A stretch of DNA of 32,788 bases, taken from the NCBI GenBank assembly GCA_021794355.1, contig JAJYRA010000024.1, positions 1 through 32,788 on the forward strand. The letters are read 5' to 3'. A model generated the notes under the pieces. That model saw nothing but the letters and a program-made list of their open reading frames with translations, made no database searches and had not been told where the DNA came from. The translations under genes were made by a program, and so were the position numbers. Positions 25,307 to 32,393 of this stretch are shown piece by piece; positions within the stretch are counted from its first letter, which is position 1, and every line of letters starts with the position of its first letter. The stretch comes from Thermoplasmata archaeon (lineage in GTDB: Archaea; Thermoplasmatota; Thermoplasmata; Thermoplasmatales; Thermoplasmataceae).

Positions 25307-26092
25307 ATGAAAAATAGAAAATGTCCCCATTGTGGAAAAATTATGAGCAAGGAGCTGGATTTCTGTCCCAACTGTGGAACAATGGTTGAAAGAAAGGGAT
25401 CAGGATTTCATTCAGGGCAGGAAAGGGGTGAATATGATACTAGAAGCCTTGAAAACCTAATCCCAGGAGAAAAAATAATGGGTGAATTTGAACCATCAAA
25501 GGTGATTTACAATCAGATAATTAAAGATAAACTGAAAGGTTCATTCATCTCCGTAATAACCTTAGGCGTAGTTGGTACCTTAAGCACCATATCCGCAGGT
25601 CTAGGATCAGGGGAATTTTTAATTCAGGAAGTTGTTGGTCTCGGAGTATTCCTCATCATCTCATTCTCGGTGGTTTTTGTTTATCTTTATGCTTTAAGGA
25701 GGAAATTCTCGGAGAAGTATGTGATTACCAATTCACAGGTTCTCCGTTTAAGGAAGGGGAAGATTCTGATGTCTATTTCCCTGAAGGATATGGAGAATGC
25801 CTTAATCCTGAGGAACATGTTTGGTAGGAACACGGGCTTTACAGTCTTCTTTCCTCCTAAGGGTTATATGGATCTGAAAGAGGTTGATGTAAGAATACCA
25901 ATTGTAAGAAGTTACCTGTACCAGCTCAGGAGGAATCAGGAAGCGAACCCGGACAATAAACGTCTCAGGGAATGGATGAAATTAGCCCAGAGGGTTAGAA
26001 AGGTGGTAGCAGCCCGTTCTTTTCCATATCTCAATGAGGAAACGGCAACAAAAATCGGAGAAACTTTGAGGCAAGTGAATAGTTTTTCATGA
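25307..26092 (+). CDS. Zinc-ribbon, two-TM protein with PH-like domain
   Basis: A 261-residue protein built from three parts. An N-terminal zinc ribbon is formed by CPHC (Cys6, Cys9) and CPNC (Cys20, Cys23). Two transmembrane helices lie at about residues 85-105 and 112-138. A C-terminal segment starting KYVITNSQVLRLRKGKILMSISLKDM resembles the first strands of the bacterial PH domain of membrane-anchored proteins. The ribbon and PH-like domain should both face the cytoplasm. Function unknown. The frame opens at TTG 25277, but ATG 25307 sits just before the ribbon and about 26 nt after a TTAATATT stretch (25280-25287), so it is chosen. It is probably a single-gene unit. Confidence 0.75.
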   Translation: MKNRKCPHCGKIMSKELDFCPNCGTMVERKGSGFHSGQERGEYDTRSLENLIPGEKIMGEFEPSKVIYNQIIKDKLKGSFISVITLGVVGTLSTISAGLGSGEFLIQEVVGLGVFLIISFSVVFVYLYALRRKFSEKYVITNSQVLRLRKGKILMSISLKDMENALILRNMFGRNTGFTVFFPPKGYMDLKEVDVRIPIVRSYLYQLRRNQEANPDNKRLREWMKLAQRVRKVVAARSFPYLNEETATKIGETLRQVNSFS

Positions 26093-26159
26093 GGCTGCCA
26101 CTTCCACATCAATCTAAAATGAGTTAATTCTTGATATCAGGCAACAACGAATGAAAGTC

Positions 26160-26699
26160 TTACTGGAAATTGGGATTAAAGATTTCATAGGTTCTCTCAT
26201 CCGCGTATCCCTCCCCAGGAATATAGTGATTTCTAATCATGGTTCCACAGTGTCTGAATCCGTTCTTTTCAAGCACTTTTCTGGACCCCACATTACTTTC
26301 ATACACATTGGTATAAATCTTTCTCAAATTCATGGTATGGAAGGCAAAATCCATCATGAGTGAAAGGGCTTCAGTCATGTAGCCCTTTCCCCAGGAGTCC
26401 CGTGAAAGAAAGTAACCAATGTGCCCCTTTCCGTCACTTTCCAGCGGATTTATCCCAATTACTCCAATGGTCTGGCCCGTTTCATTCTCCAGTATGGCAA
26501 AGTTAATGGCCTGTCCGAATACATTGGCTGCATTATCTATCCATTCATATTCATCCACAAGGGAATATATTCTCGAGGGTGAAGATAGATATTTATGAAC
26601 CTCAGGATCATTTATGATCCTGTATAATACTGGAGCATCCTCTCTCACCAGTATGGCGAGGGAAGTTTTCCCCCCCTTCCTTATTATGACTCTTTCCAT
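26160..26699 (-). CDS. GNAT-family N-acetyltransferase, RimJ/RimL-like
   Basis: A 179-residue GNAT enzyme that transfers acetyl from acetyl-CoA to an amino group. The acetyl-CoA motif A is in GHIGYFLSRDSWGKGYMTEAL, with the pyrophosphate-binding loop SWGKGYM, followed by motif B NLRKIYTNVYESNVGSRKVLEKNGF. This is the RimJ/RimL (Acetyltransf_3) pattern acting on protein N-termini or small amines; the substrate is not determinable. Length is normal. An AT-rich TTAAATAAATTTAT (about 26720-26733) is centred roughly 27 nt upstream of the ATG, as for a leaderless transcript, and is divergent from the next membrane-protein gene. Confidence 0.87.
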   Translation of the reverse strand: MERVIIRKGGKTSLAILVREDAPVLYRIINDPEVHKYLSSPSRIYSLVDEYEWIDNAANVFGQAINFAILENETGQTIGVIGINPLESDGKGHIGYFLSRDSWGKGYMTEALSLMMDFAFHTMNLRKIYTNVYESNVGSRKVLEKNGFRHCGTMIRNHYIPGEGYADERTYEIFNPNFQ

Positions 26700-26804
26700 G
26701 ATAATGGCATCATGCTGACATTAAATAAATTTATCTTTACCTGAATTTATTATTGTGGTAATATCACAGTCATAAAATATAAGTTGATCATATCATAATA
26801 TAAT

Positions 26805-27392
26805 ATGGATTTTGTAACAACTCACCACCTGTTACCCTCAAACCTATTTGGATATACTTCCTTTACTGTTAATCTAATCCTGCTTCTCATAGGAATTGCG
26901 CTCAGTTTCAGGGGGGAGAAATCATGGAAGGTCATCATGCTTGCTCTGGGGGCCTATGGAGGTTTTGTAATTACGGCATATATTCTTGTGAGGTTTCATT
27001 TCACCGGATTGCCAACGATTCTCATATTTGCCATAGGGGCTGTAATTGGTGCTGTACTGTTCAAGTTTCTTGCTGAAATTGCCATATGTGCATCCATAGG
27101 ATTCACCGTTTTCATAGGGTTGGCCTATGTTACAGGTGCAGGTGTCGTGGTGGCAGGCATTGCTGCCCTCATAGCCTTTGCCTTTACCTATTATCGATTC
27201 AATAAAGTTGTCATATATGTAGCGGGTTTTGCCGGTGCCCTGGCCATATGGATAGCCCTCTATGGTCTGGGGCTTCCGGATATTAGTGCCCAGGTATTTG
27301 CAGCAGCAGCCATGATCATAGGAATATCCATGCAGAAATACGAAGAAAATCAGGATAAAATAAATAATAGAAGGGTCAGGAGTGACTACTGA
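26805..27392 (+). CDS. Multi-spanning membrane protein, DUF4203-like
   Basis: A 195-residue hydrophobic protein with about seven predicted transmembrane helices from residue 20 to 178, rich in Gly and Ala, and a charged cytoplasmic tail (QKYEENQDKINNRRVRSDY). The repeated Gly/Ala helices with short turns resemble DUF4203/TM7S3-type proteins of unknown function; this match is tentative. A TATA-like AAAATATAAG (about 26774-26783) is centred 26-27 nt before the ATG. The 3' end overlaps that of the convergent ETF gene by 17 bp. Confidence 0.65.
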   Translation: MDFVTTHHLLPSNLFGYTSFTVNLILLLIGIALSFRGEKSWKVIMLALGAYGGFVITAYILVRFHFTGLPTILIFAIGAVIGAVLFKFLAEIAICASIGFTVFIGLAYVTGAGVVVAGIAALIAFAFTYYRFNKVVIYVAGFAGALAIWIALYGLGLPDISAQVFAAAAMIIGISMQKYEENQDKINNRRVRSDY

Positions 27393-29100
27393 TAAGTCCC
27401 TCCAGTTTTTCTATGAAATTCTGCACGTCATCTACGCATCCATAGTCAGAATATTTGAATATGGGTGCCTGGGGGTCGTTATTAATGGAAAGGATATGCT
27501 TTGCATATCTCAGTCCCACGATGTGGTAATCCATTCCAGAAACCCCCAGGGCAACGTACAGTTCTGGGGAAATTGCGAGTCCTGTGAGTCCTATCTGCTG
27601 CTGTCTTGGTAACAGTCTCATATCCACAACAGGGCGAGAGCCACCCACTGCAATGCCCAGTTCCTGACCTATTTTAACAATACGATCAACGTTCTGTTTT
27701 CCCTTTACTCCCCTCCCTATACCAATTACTATATTCGCCGACTGAAGGGGTAGATACCTGGATTCCATCACTCTATCTTCCAGAATCTTATATTTTCCAG
27801 AATTTCTGAGATCAATTTGAATCACTTCAAGTTTATCCTCACATATCTTCTCAATGAAAATTCCGGGCCTTACCGTTGCCATTTCAGGTTTAGTCTTGGA
27901 TGTAATTCTTGCCACGATTCCGCCACCAAAGGCCGGTTTGAACTGTATGAGTGATTGTTCTTCATATCTTATATCAACACAATCTGCCGTCAGTCCAAGG
28001 GAAAGACCTGCGGAAATCATTCCTGCCACATCCTTTCCTGTGGAATTGGAGGGCAATATGACAAATTTTGGTTTTTCATTCTTTATATAATCAGCAATAT
28101 ACAAGGATATGGAATAAACATCCGAGGAATTAAAATGGATGTACTTGTTTGCAGCCATTCCACTTAGCAATTGTGGATCAACATTTCCCATGATCACCGT
28201 TTCGGTTTTAATTTCCCCTGAAATATCATTCAATTTTGCGGCTATCTGCATGGCAGAATCCCTATCGTCAAGCACAACTCCAAGAACCGTTCCACCGGTA
28301 AAATCCCTATTGAGAGTTGTTTTTTCTATCCTCTTTTTAGTATTCCCCTCTCTTATTATCCTTTCTAGGATGGAAAATGCTTCATCCGATGAGATCATTT
28401 TTACATTTCTCTGGTTGTGCAATGCCTCCGTTCCGGAAACCACCGTAAGAGAAGCTTCCACAGCATTTATGTCAAGATTCATCGTTTTTGAATCAACCAT
28501 CTGGACCCTGTCCTTCATTGGAGGAGCATCCTCAGGAACCTTTCTTGCCCTGTTTATTTTTTCACTTACAGATATGAGTAGGGGAAGGGATACCTGCAAA
28601 ACCCTTGTACCCCTCTCATAATCCTGTTCCACTGTTACCATGGAACTCCCAGTGTCCATATCAATCTTACTGACATTGGAAACAAAATTCATTCCACTCA
28701 TGAGGGATGTCTGTGGGGGCACCTGAGAAGTCTCGCCATCAAGGGAATATTTTCCAGCCAGAACAAGGTCTGGCTTTTTCATCCTTATAAAATGGGAGAG
28801 GATAAAGGATGTGGCCCAGGTGTCGGCTCCTCCAAATTTTCTGTCAGTAATTAGAAAAGCCTCATCTGACCCCATCTTAAGGGATTCTTCAAGCACGTCA
28901 ATTGCCTGTGGTGGACCCATGGAGGCAACAATCACATGAGCACCCGATTTCTCCTTTATTCTGAGGGCTTCTTCCACTGCTCTCCTGTCGAAGGAATTCA
29001 TGTTAAGAGGAACGCCTTCTCTTACTATTCTTCCCGTTTCTGGATTGAATGTGATCTTGCTGACATCCGGAACCTGTTTTATAAGGACCAGGATATTCAT
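27376..29100 (-). CDS. Fused electron-transfer flavoprotein, EtfB-EtfA in one chain
   Basis: A 574-residue fusion. Residues 1 to about 250 are the beta subunit: MNILVLIKQVPD, then the nucleotide loop LAGKYSLDGETSQVPP. Residues about 265-574 are the alpha subunit, ending in the FAD-binding C-terminal domain with GGSRPVVD (486-493), QIGLTG (502-507) and SGMDYHIVG near 521. ETF carries electrons from acyl-CoA and related dehydrogenases to a membrane quinone reductase, or in bifurcating types to ferredoxin. One-chain EtfBA proteins are known from other thermoacidophilic archaea. The start ATG overlaps the Rieske ferredoxin stop (ATGA), so the two are translationally coupled. No FixC/FixX genes are adjacent, which makes the Rieske protein a candidate partner. 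Confidence 0.93.
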   Translation of the reverse strand: MNILVLIKQVPDVSKITFNPETGRIVREGVPLNMNSFDRRAVEEALRIKEKSGAHVIVASMGPPQAIDVLEESLKMGSDEAFLITDRKFGGADTWATSFILSHFIRMKKPDLVLAGKYSLDGETSQVPPQTSLMSGMNFVSNVSKIDMDTGSSMVTVEQDYERGTRVLQVSLPLLISVSEKINRARKVPEDAPPMKDRVQMVDSKTMNLDINAVEASLTVVSGTEALHNQRNVKMISSDEAFSILERIIREGNTKKRIEKTTLNRDFTGGTVLGVVLDDRDSAMQIAAKLNDISGEIKTETVIMGNVDPQLLSGMAANKYIHFNSSDVYSISLYIADYIKNEKPKFVILPSNSTGKDVAGMISAGLSLGLTADCVDIRYEEQSLIQFKPAFGGGIVARITSKTKPEMATVRPGIFIEKICEDKLEVIQIDLRNSGKYKILEDRVMESRYLPLQSANIVIGIGRGVKGKQNVDRIVKIGQELGIAVGGSRPVVDMRLLPRQQQIGLTGLAISPELYVALGVSGMDYHIVGLRYAKHILSINNDPQAPIFKYSDYGCVDDVQNFIEKLEGLISSHS

Positions 29101-29417
29101 TGCAATTCAACCATTACTTCTCCATTTTCTATCCTGGTCTTGTATGATTTTAAAGGAGATATATCCCCTGCCCCCTCTGGTGGGCTGACAACCTCCCCAT
29201 TTTTGGGGTTGAATGTTGCAAAATGGTTTGGACATATGAGTTCATGGTTGTCCATGAATCCCTCCGAGAGGTCATATTCTTCGTGTGTGCACAGATGCGA
29301 CGTTGCAAAATAGTCATTCCCGTCCTTAATCAATAACACTTCAATACCATTTACCTTGAACTTTGCCAGATCGCCATCTTTCATGTCCCCTTCTTTCGCT
29401 ACTTTGTACCATGCCAT
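29097..29417 (-). CDS. Rieske-type [2Fe-2S] ferredoxin
   Basis: A soluble 106-residue Rieske protein without transmembrane helix or signal. Cluster ligands are CTH (Cys43, His45) and CPNH (Cys62, His65) separated by 16 residues, as in dioxygenase-type and arsenite-oxidase-like ferredoxins. The disulfide cysteines of bc1 Rieske proteins are missing, so a mid-to-low potential is expected. It heads a two-gene operon whose second gene, the fused ETF, overlaps its stop by 4 bp. TATAAAT (29439-29445) is centred 26 nt before the ATG, giving a leaderless mRNA. The coupling suggests it exchanges electrons with the ETF; it might alternatively serve the P450. Confidence 0.93.
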   Translation of the reverse strand: MAWYKVAKEGDMKDGDLAKFKVNGIEVLLIKDGNDYFATSHLCTHEEYDLSEGFMDNHELICPNHFATFNPKNGEVVSPPEGAGDISPLKSYKTRIENGEVMVELQ

Positions 29418-29438
29418 AGGGGTTTCATCAATTCAAAC

Positions 29439-29445
29439 TATAAAT
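29439..29445 (-). promoter_or_regulatory. TATA box of the Rieske-ETF operon
   Basis: TATAAAT (plus strand) is centred 26 nt upstream of the Rieske ATG at 29417. This predicts transcription starting at the initiation codon. Confidence 0.55.
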
Positions 29446-29498
29446 TACTATTGTGTCTTTTGGGAATTCTTTTCATTCACTGTCCTTAGCTTGAGATA

Positions 29499-29518
29499 AA
29501 TAAATCCTATGATTTATT
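29499..29518. promoter_or_regulatory. Palindromic operator candidate
   Basis: AATAAATC-CTAT-GATTTATT is a perfect 8-bp inverted repeat with a 4-bp centre. It overlaps a TATA-like GATAAATAAATC that could drive transcription toward the SufR-like gene, and lies 82-101 bp upstream of the Rieske start. The dimeric winged-helix regulator encoded next door is the obvious candidate ligand, by inference. Confidence 0.45.
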
Positions 29519-29574
29519 CATGTGAGCGGAGAGACTCCTTGACTTGGCAAGTGGAAGAAAGTGAACACTAATAT

Positions 29575-29685
29575 GTGAATGTGTTCAAACGTGTATTGTT
29601 TGATTATAATAACGGGAAGGGATTGCCTGAAGGGTTCAACGAAAAGGACATAAATGTCGCTATAAAGAGGAAAAGGGGGTTTTGA
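29575..29685 (+). CDS. Possible leader mini-frame upstream of the regulator
   Basis: GTG 29575 opens a 36-codon frame ending at TGA 29683-29685. Its text (including LFDYNNGKGLPEGFNEKD) looks protein-like but no family is recognised. It ends in AGG GGG TTT TGA, where a +1 slip continues into the next frame, reading to TGA 29768-29770. It could be a leader peptide, part of a frameshifted 64-residue protein, or a pseudogene remnant. Confidence 0.25.
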   Translation: MNVFKRVLFDYNNGKGLPEGFNEKDINVAIKRKRGF

Positions 29686-29686
29686 G

Positions 29687-29770
29687 GTGGCTCAAACAGT
29701 GAATCTCTATGAAGCAACCCCTTTCATGAAAATCATTAATAAAGATAATAAAATATTGTGGGGTGAGTGA
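29687..29770 (+). CDS. Possible coupled mini-frame overlapping the regulator start
   Basis: GTG 29687 opens a 27-codon frame whose stop TGA (29768-29770) overlaps the start region of the regulator (GTG 29763 or TTG 29772). AGGGGG (29674-29679) sits 7 nt upstream as a plausible ribosome-binding site. The arrangement would couple its translation to that of the regulator. No homology is recognised. Confidence 0.25.
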   Translation: MAQTVNLYEATPFMKIINKDNKILWGE

Positions 29771-30398
29771 ATTGGCAAGGGGAAAGCCCTCAAAAGTGAG
29801 ATTATTTGAGACGGTGAAGAAAATGGAATCTCCAACACTTACGCAATTGAGCAACGAAATGGGGATATCAAAAACCGCTATACTCAAGCAGGTTAATCTT
29901 CTTGAAAAGGATGGGGTGATTTCCAGAACCTACGTACCCACGGGAAAGGGACGTCCCGTATGCAAGGTGAACGTTACCAACAGATCCTATGACCAGCTAC
30001 AGGACACATATAGAAGTATTGCAGAAGATGCACTATCATACGTTGAGGAAAAGTTCGGATGCACACTCATAAACGAAATTATGGCCACAAGAAACATCAG
30101 ACTGGTGAACAAATACAGGTTGGAACTCCAGGATACCAGCTGGGAATTAATGCTCAAAAGATTTGAAGAAATGAGGAATACCGAAGGCTATCTGGCTGAA
30201 ATAAGCCAGTGGGATGATGGTACCATAGAAATTGCCGAATTCAACTGTCCTCTGATGAGGATTGCAGAGAAATATCATGACGCATGTGAATATGAGAAGA
30301 AATTCTTTCAGGAAATATTCCATATGGAGGTCATTAAAATGACCACCGTTCTTGAAAATACAAGGGCCTGTCGTTTTGTGCTGAAGGAAAGGGAATAG
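29763..30398 (+). CDS. Winged-helix transcriptional regulator, SufR-like
   Basis: A 211-residue DNA-binding protein. The N-terminal winged helix runs from TLTQLSNEMGISKTAILKQVNLLEKDGVI to the wing RTYVPTGKGRPV (about 25-70). The C-terminal half carries the ArsR/SufR-type cysteine motif Cys162-x12-Cys175, with Cys203 near the end. SufR regulators hold an Fe-S cluster on C-x12-C-x13-C-x14-C and control suf or redox genes. Here the third cysteine is absent (Glu at the expected site, His187 close by). The start is GTG 29763, or TTG 29772, which has GGTGAG well placed. Divergent from the Rieske-ETF operon, which it may control in response to Fe-S or redox state. The SufR-like label is moderately sure. 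Confidence 0.8.
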   Translation: MSELARGKPSKVRLFETVKKMESPTLTQLSNEMGISKTAILKQVNLLEKDGVISRTYVPTGKGRPVCKVNVTNRSYDQLQDTYRSIAEDALSYVEEKFGCTLINEIMATRNIRLVNKYRLELQDTSWELMLKRFEEMRNTEGYLAEISQWDDGTIEIAEFNCPLMRIAEKYHDACEYEKKFFQEIFHMEVIKMTTVLENTRACRFVLKERE

Positions 30399-30861
30399 GC
30401 AATCTAGGGTTATGCTTTCTGTTAACTGTTTTAACATCAATCTTTAGAAGTTATCATCTTTATCCAATCAGATCTTGAACTTCATGACTCCAACCCAAGA
30501 GCCGCTATCCCGTCCCCTTTTGGTTCAGGAATTGCGCTTCTCACTTCTACGATCACTTTTCAGAAGATCCCAAGCAAGCATGACCTGTTTTGCCTGTGTC
30601 TCATGGCAGGTCGCCAACCCCATACACATATATCAGTACAGTCTTTGCGGGAGAGACCTCATCTATGTTCATCGTTTTCCTACTTCTCTGTACGAAGAGC
30701 TTATGCAGTTATGCAGAAAATGTCGAAAAAATGGATATTTTCACCAAATGTAAAGATTTCATAAACCGCTGCAGTGTGTTGTACGTTGATATCATTGGAG
30801 ATGGTGGTTAACACTTTCAATAAAACACTTGACTATAAATTCATTGATAAAATACCAAAGC
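30399..30861. other. Gene-poor region of less AT-rich composition, possible coding relic
   Basis: This 463-bp gap looks less AT-rich than most gaps here (about 30475-30660) and contains cysteine-rich open stretches on the plus strand and broken protein-like stretches on the minus strand, none with a recognisable family. The right end holds the methionine aminopeptidase promoter. It may be a decayed gene or foreign insert. Confidence 0.35.
30833..30840 (+). promoter_or_regulatory. TATA box of the methionine aminopeptidase gene
   Basis: CTATAAAT is centred about 26 nt upstream of ATG 30862. This supports a leaderless start there rather than at the upstream in-frame TTG (30829), which would lie at or before the TATA box itself. 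Confidence 0.55.
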
Positions 30862-31734
30862 ATGGATCCTGAAGAAAAAAGTAAGATACTTGAAGCAGGA
30901 AGGCTGGGAAAAAAAGCTCTTGAACTGGCCGCATCTCTTGTGGAACCGGGTGCACTTTTTCTTGATGTTGCGGAAAAGACTGAGAATTTTATCAGAGAAA
31001 ACGGAGGAAAACCATCATTTCCCTTGAATCTTTCCATAAACAACGAAGCCGCACACTATACTCCTGCACCAAACGATAAAAAAACATTCAAAACTGGAGA
31101 CCTGGTAAAGATTGATATTGGAGCATCCATTGATGGATACCTTTCGGATAATGCAATGACCGTAGAGGTTGGAAATAAGGGTGAATACAGTTCCCTGATA
31201 GACTGCTCCAGGGAAGCCTTGAATGCAGCCCTTAAGGTACTCAAGCCAAACATAGAAATCTATAGGATCGGACAGGCCATAGGAGAAAAGATTGAATCCT
31301 TTGGGTTCAAGCCTGTAAAGAATCTTGGGGGTCATGGCATGAGGAAGAACGATCTCCATTCTACCATATTCATCCCCAATTACGACGATGGTAACGGAAG
31401 GAGAATTGAAAATGGTCAACTGATAGCCATTGAACCCTTTGCATCCACAGGTATTGGATTGATTCACAATGGAATGGGAGGAAATATATACATCTTCAGT
31501 GGAACCAAGCCCGATCCAAGAGACCCGGTAATAGAAAATTTCAGCACTCTTCCCTTTGCCGAGAGATGGCTGGCCAGGGTAAAACCGGATTATAAGGACT
31601 ATCTGAAAAAGAACCTTTTCATGAAGCAGATTAGCCACTTTGCAGTGCTAAAAGAGCACAGAGGATCAATGATATCCCAGGCTGAACATTCAATCCTTTT
31701 TGATGGGGATCAGATTATAGTGACAACTCAATAA
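30862..31734 (+). CDS. map: Methionine aminopeptidase, type II (archaeal)
   Basis: A cytoplasmic dinuclear metalloprotease of 290 residues that removes initiator methionine cotranslationally. All five metal ligands are in place: Asp85 and Asp96 (KIDIGASIDGYLSDNAMT), His158 (LGGHGM), Glu191 (IEPFA) and Glu275 (AEHSILFDGD), with substrate His in INNEAAHYTP. Spacing closely follows the Pyrococcus enzyme. The type II insertion between His158 and Glu275 is present (about 60 residues after IEPFAS). The frame opens at 30829, but the TATA box at 30833-30840 rules that start out for a normal transcript, so ATG 30862 is chosen. It ends 2 nt from the convergent thymidylate kinase gene. Confidence 0.94.
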   Translation: MDPEEKSKILEAGRLGKKALELAASLVEPGALFLDVAEKTENFIRENGGKPSFPLNLSINNEAAHYTPAPNDKKTFKTGDLVKIDIGASIDGYLSDNAMTVEVGNKGEYSSLIDCSREALNAALKVLKPNIEIYRIGQAIGEKIESFGFKPVKNLGGHGMRKNDLHSTIFIPNYDDGNGRRIENGQLIAIEPFASTGIGLIHNGMGGNIYIFSGTKPDPRDPVIENFSTLPFAERWLARVKPDYKDYLKKNLFMKQISHFAVLKEHRGSMISQAEHSILFDGDQIIVTTQ

Positions 31735-31736
31735 AG

Positions 31737-32357
31737 TCAGAGATATTTTTCCAGTTTTGAGATAGTGTCCAAAAGCATCTTTTCCTTTGATGCATTTCCA
31801 TCAACCACAATACCCGGATCGAAGAATATTTTTTTGGAAATTGCCATGTTGTAAAGATCATAAACTCCACCCAGATATTCCTTATCCTCAAATATCTCCA
31901 GCTCTCTTTTCTCATCATTTCCCTGCCTGTAATACTTTCCGTTATAATCAATGAATACTGTGACATCCGGTTTATAATGGCTTACGGTTAGAACAGTTTC
32001 CATCCAGTTCAAAAAGGAATCATTGTCATTAAACAGATCTCTTATGAATACACCCTGATAGGCAAAGGAAGAAAGAGAGTAACGGTCGCATATTATAATT
32101 TTACCACTTTCCAGATTCTCCTTTATGATTTTGTTGTGTTCTAATCTATCCCTGATGAACATTGCAAGAAGAATCATATAGTCATCCTTTTTCAGGCGAT
32201 TCAAGACATCCAGTCCCGTGTCAAAGAAAGATGTGGGTTCGTGTGTAAGGTAAACCTTATTTCCTCCTCTCTGAAACTCTTTTGCCAGATTTCTGGAGAG
32301 TGTGGTTTTCCCAGATCTGTCTATCCCTTCTATCACAACGAACCTTCCCTTTGCCAT
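31737..32357 (-). CDS. tmk: Thymidylate kinase
   Basis: A cytoplasmic kinase of 206 residues that phosphorylates dTMP to dTDP with ATP for DNA synthesis. The P-loop is GIDRSGKTT (11-19), the EPT motif follows in THEPTSF, and the family DRY motif is ICDRYSLSSFAYQG. The lid region is divergent, with a basic and acidic stretch (YRQGNDEKRELEIFEDKEYL). The frame continues to TTG 32375. ATG 32357, which starts MAKGRFVVIEG, has AAGGATG upstream and is preferred. A 16-bp palindrome overlaps its promoter position. Convergent with map, 2 nt apart. Confidence 0.9.
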   Translation of the reverse strand: MAKGRFVVIEGIDRSGKTTLSRNLAKEFQRGGNKVYLTHEPTSFFDTGLDVLNRLKKDDYMILLAMFIRDRLEHNKIIKENLESGKIIICDRYSLSSFAYQGVFIRDLFNDNDSFLNWMETVLTVSHYKPDVTVFIDYNGKYYRQGNDEKRELEIFEDKEYLGGVYDLYNMAISKKIFFDPGIVVDGNASKEKMLLDTISKLEKYL

Positions 32358-32377
32358 TAGTACATCCTTCAACATTC

Positions 32378-32393
32378 ATGCATACTTATGCAT
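32378..32393. promoter_or_regulatory. 16-bp palindrome over the tmk promoter
   Basis: ATGCATA-CT-TATGCAT is a perfect 7-bp inverted repeat. Outer CATGCA (32377-32382) and TGCATG (32395-32400) extend the symmetry. The palindrome sits about 21-36 nt upstream of the tmk ATG, where the TATA box should be, so a repressor bound there would block initiation. This is an inference. Confidence 0.4.

Larger units (their letters stand above)
29418..29762. other. Divergent intergenic region with palindrome and overlapping mini-frames
   Basis: These 345 bp separate the Rieske-ETF operon from the SufR-like regulator. They hold the Rieske TATA box, a perfect palindrome (29499-29518), and two tiny frames leading into the regulator (29575-29685 and 29687-29770, the second overlapping its start). 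The elements are described separately. Confidence 0.5.

Noticed and set aside
28139-28621. 160-codon plus-strand frame opposite the ETF gene
   Set aside because: Antisense shadow: its serine/leucine-rich text mirrors the codons of the real gene.
30475-30753. 92-codon plus-strand frame before map
   Set aside because: No recognisable domain, an overlapping second frame of similar length and no clear promoter; treated as part of a possible relic, not as a gene.
31015-31638. 207-codon minus-strand frame inside methionine aminopeptidase
   Set aside because: The plus-strand frame has all five metal ligands; the antisense frame has no motif and no promoter.
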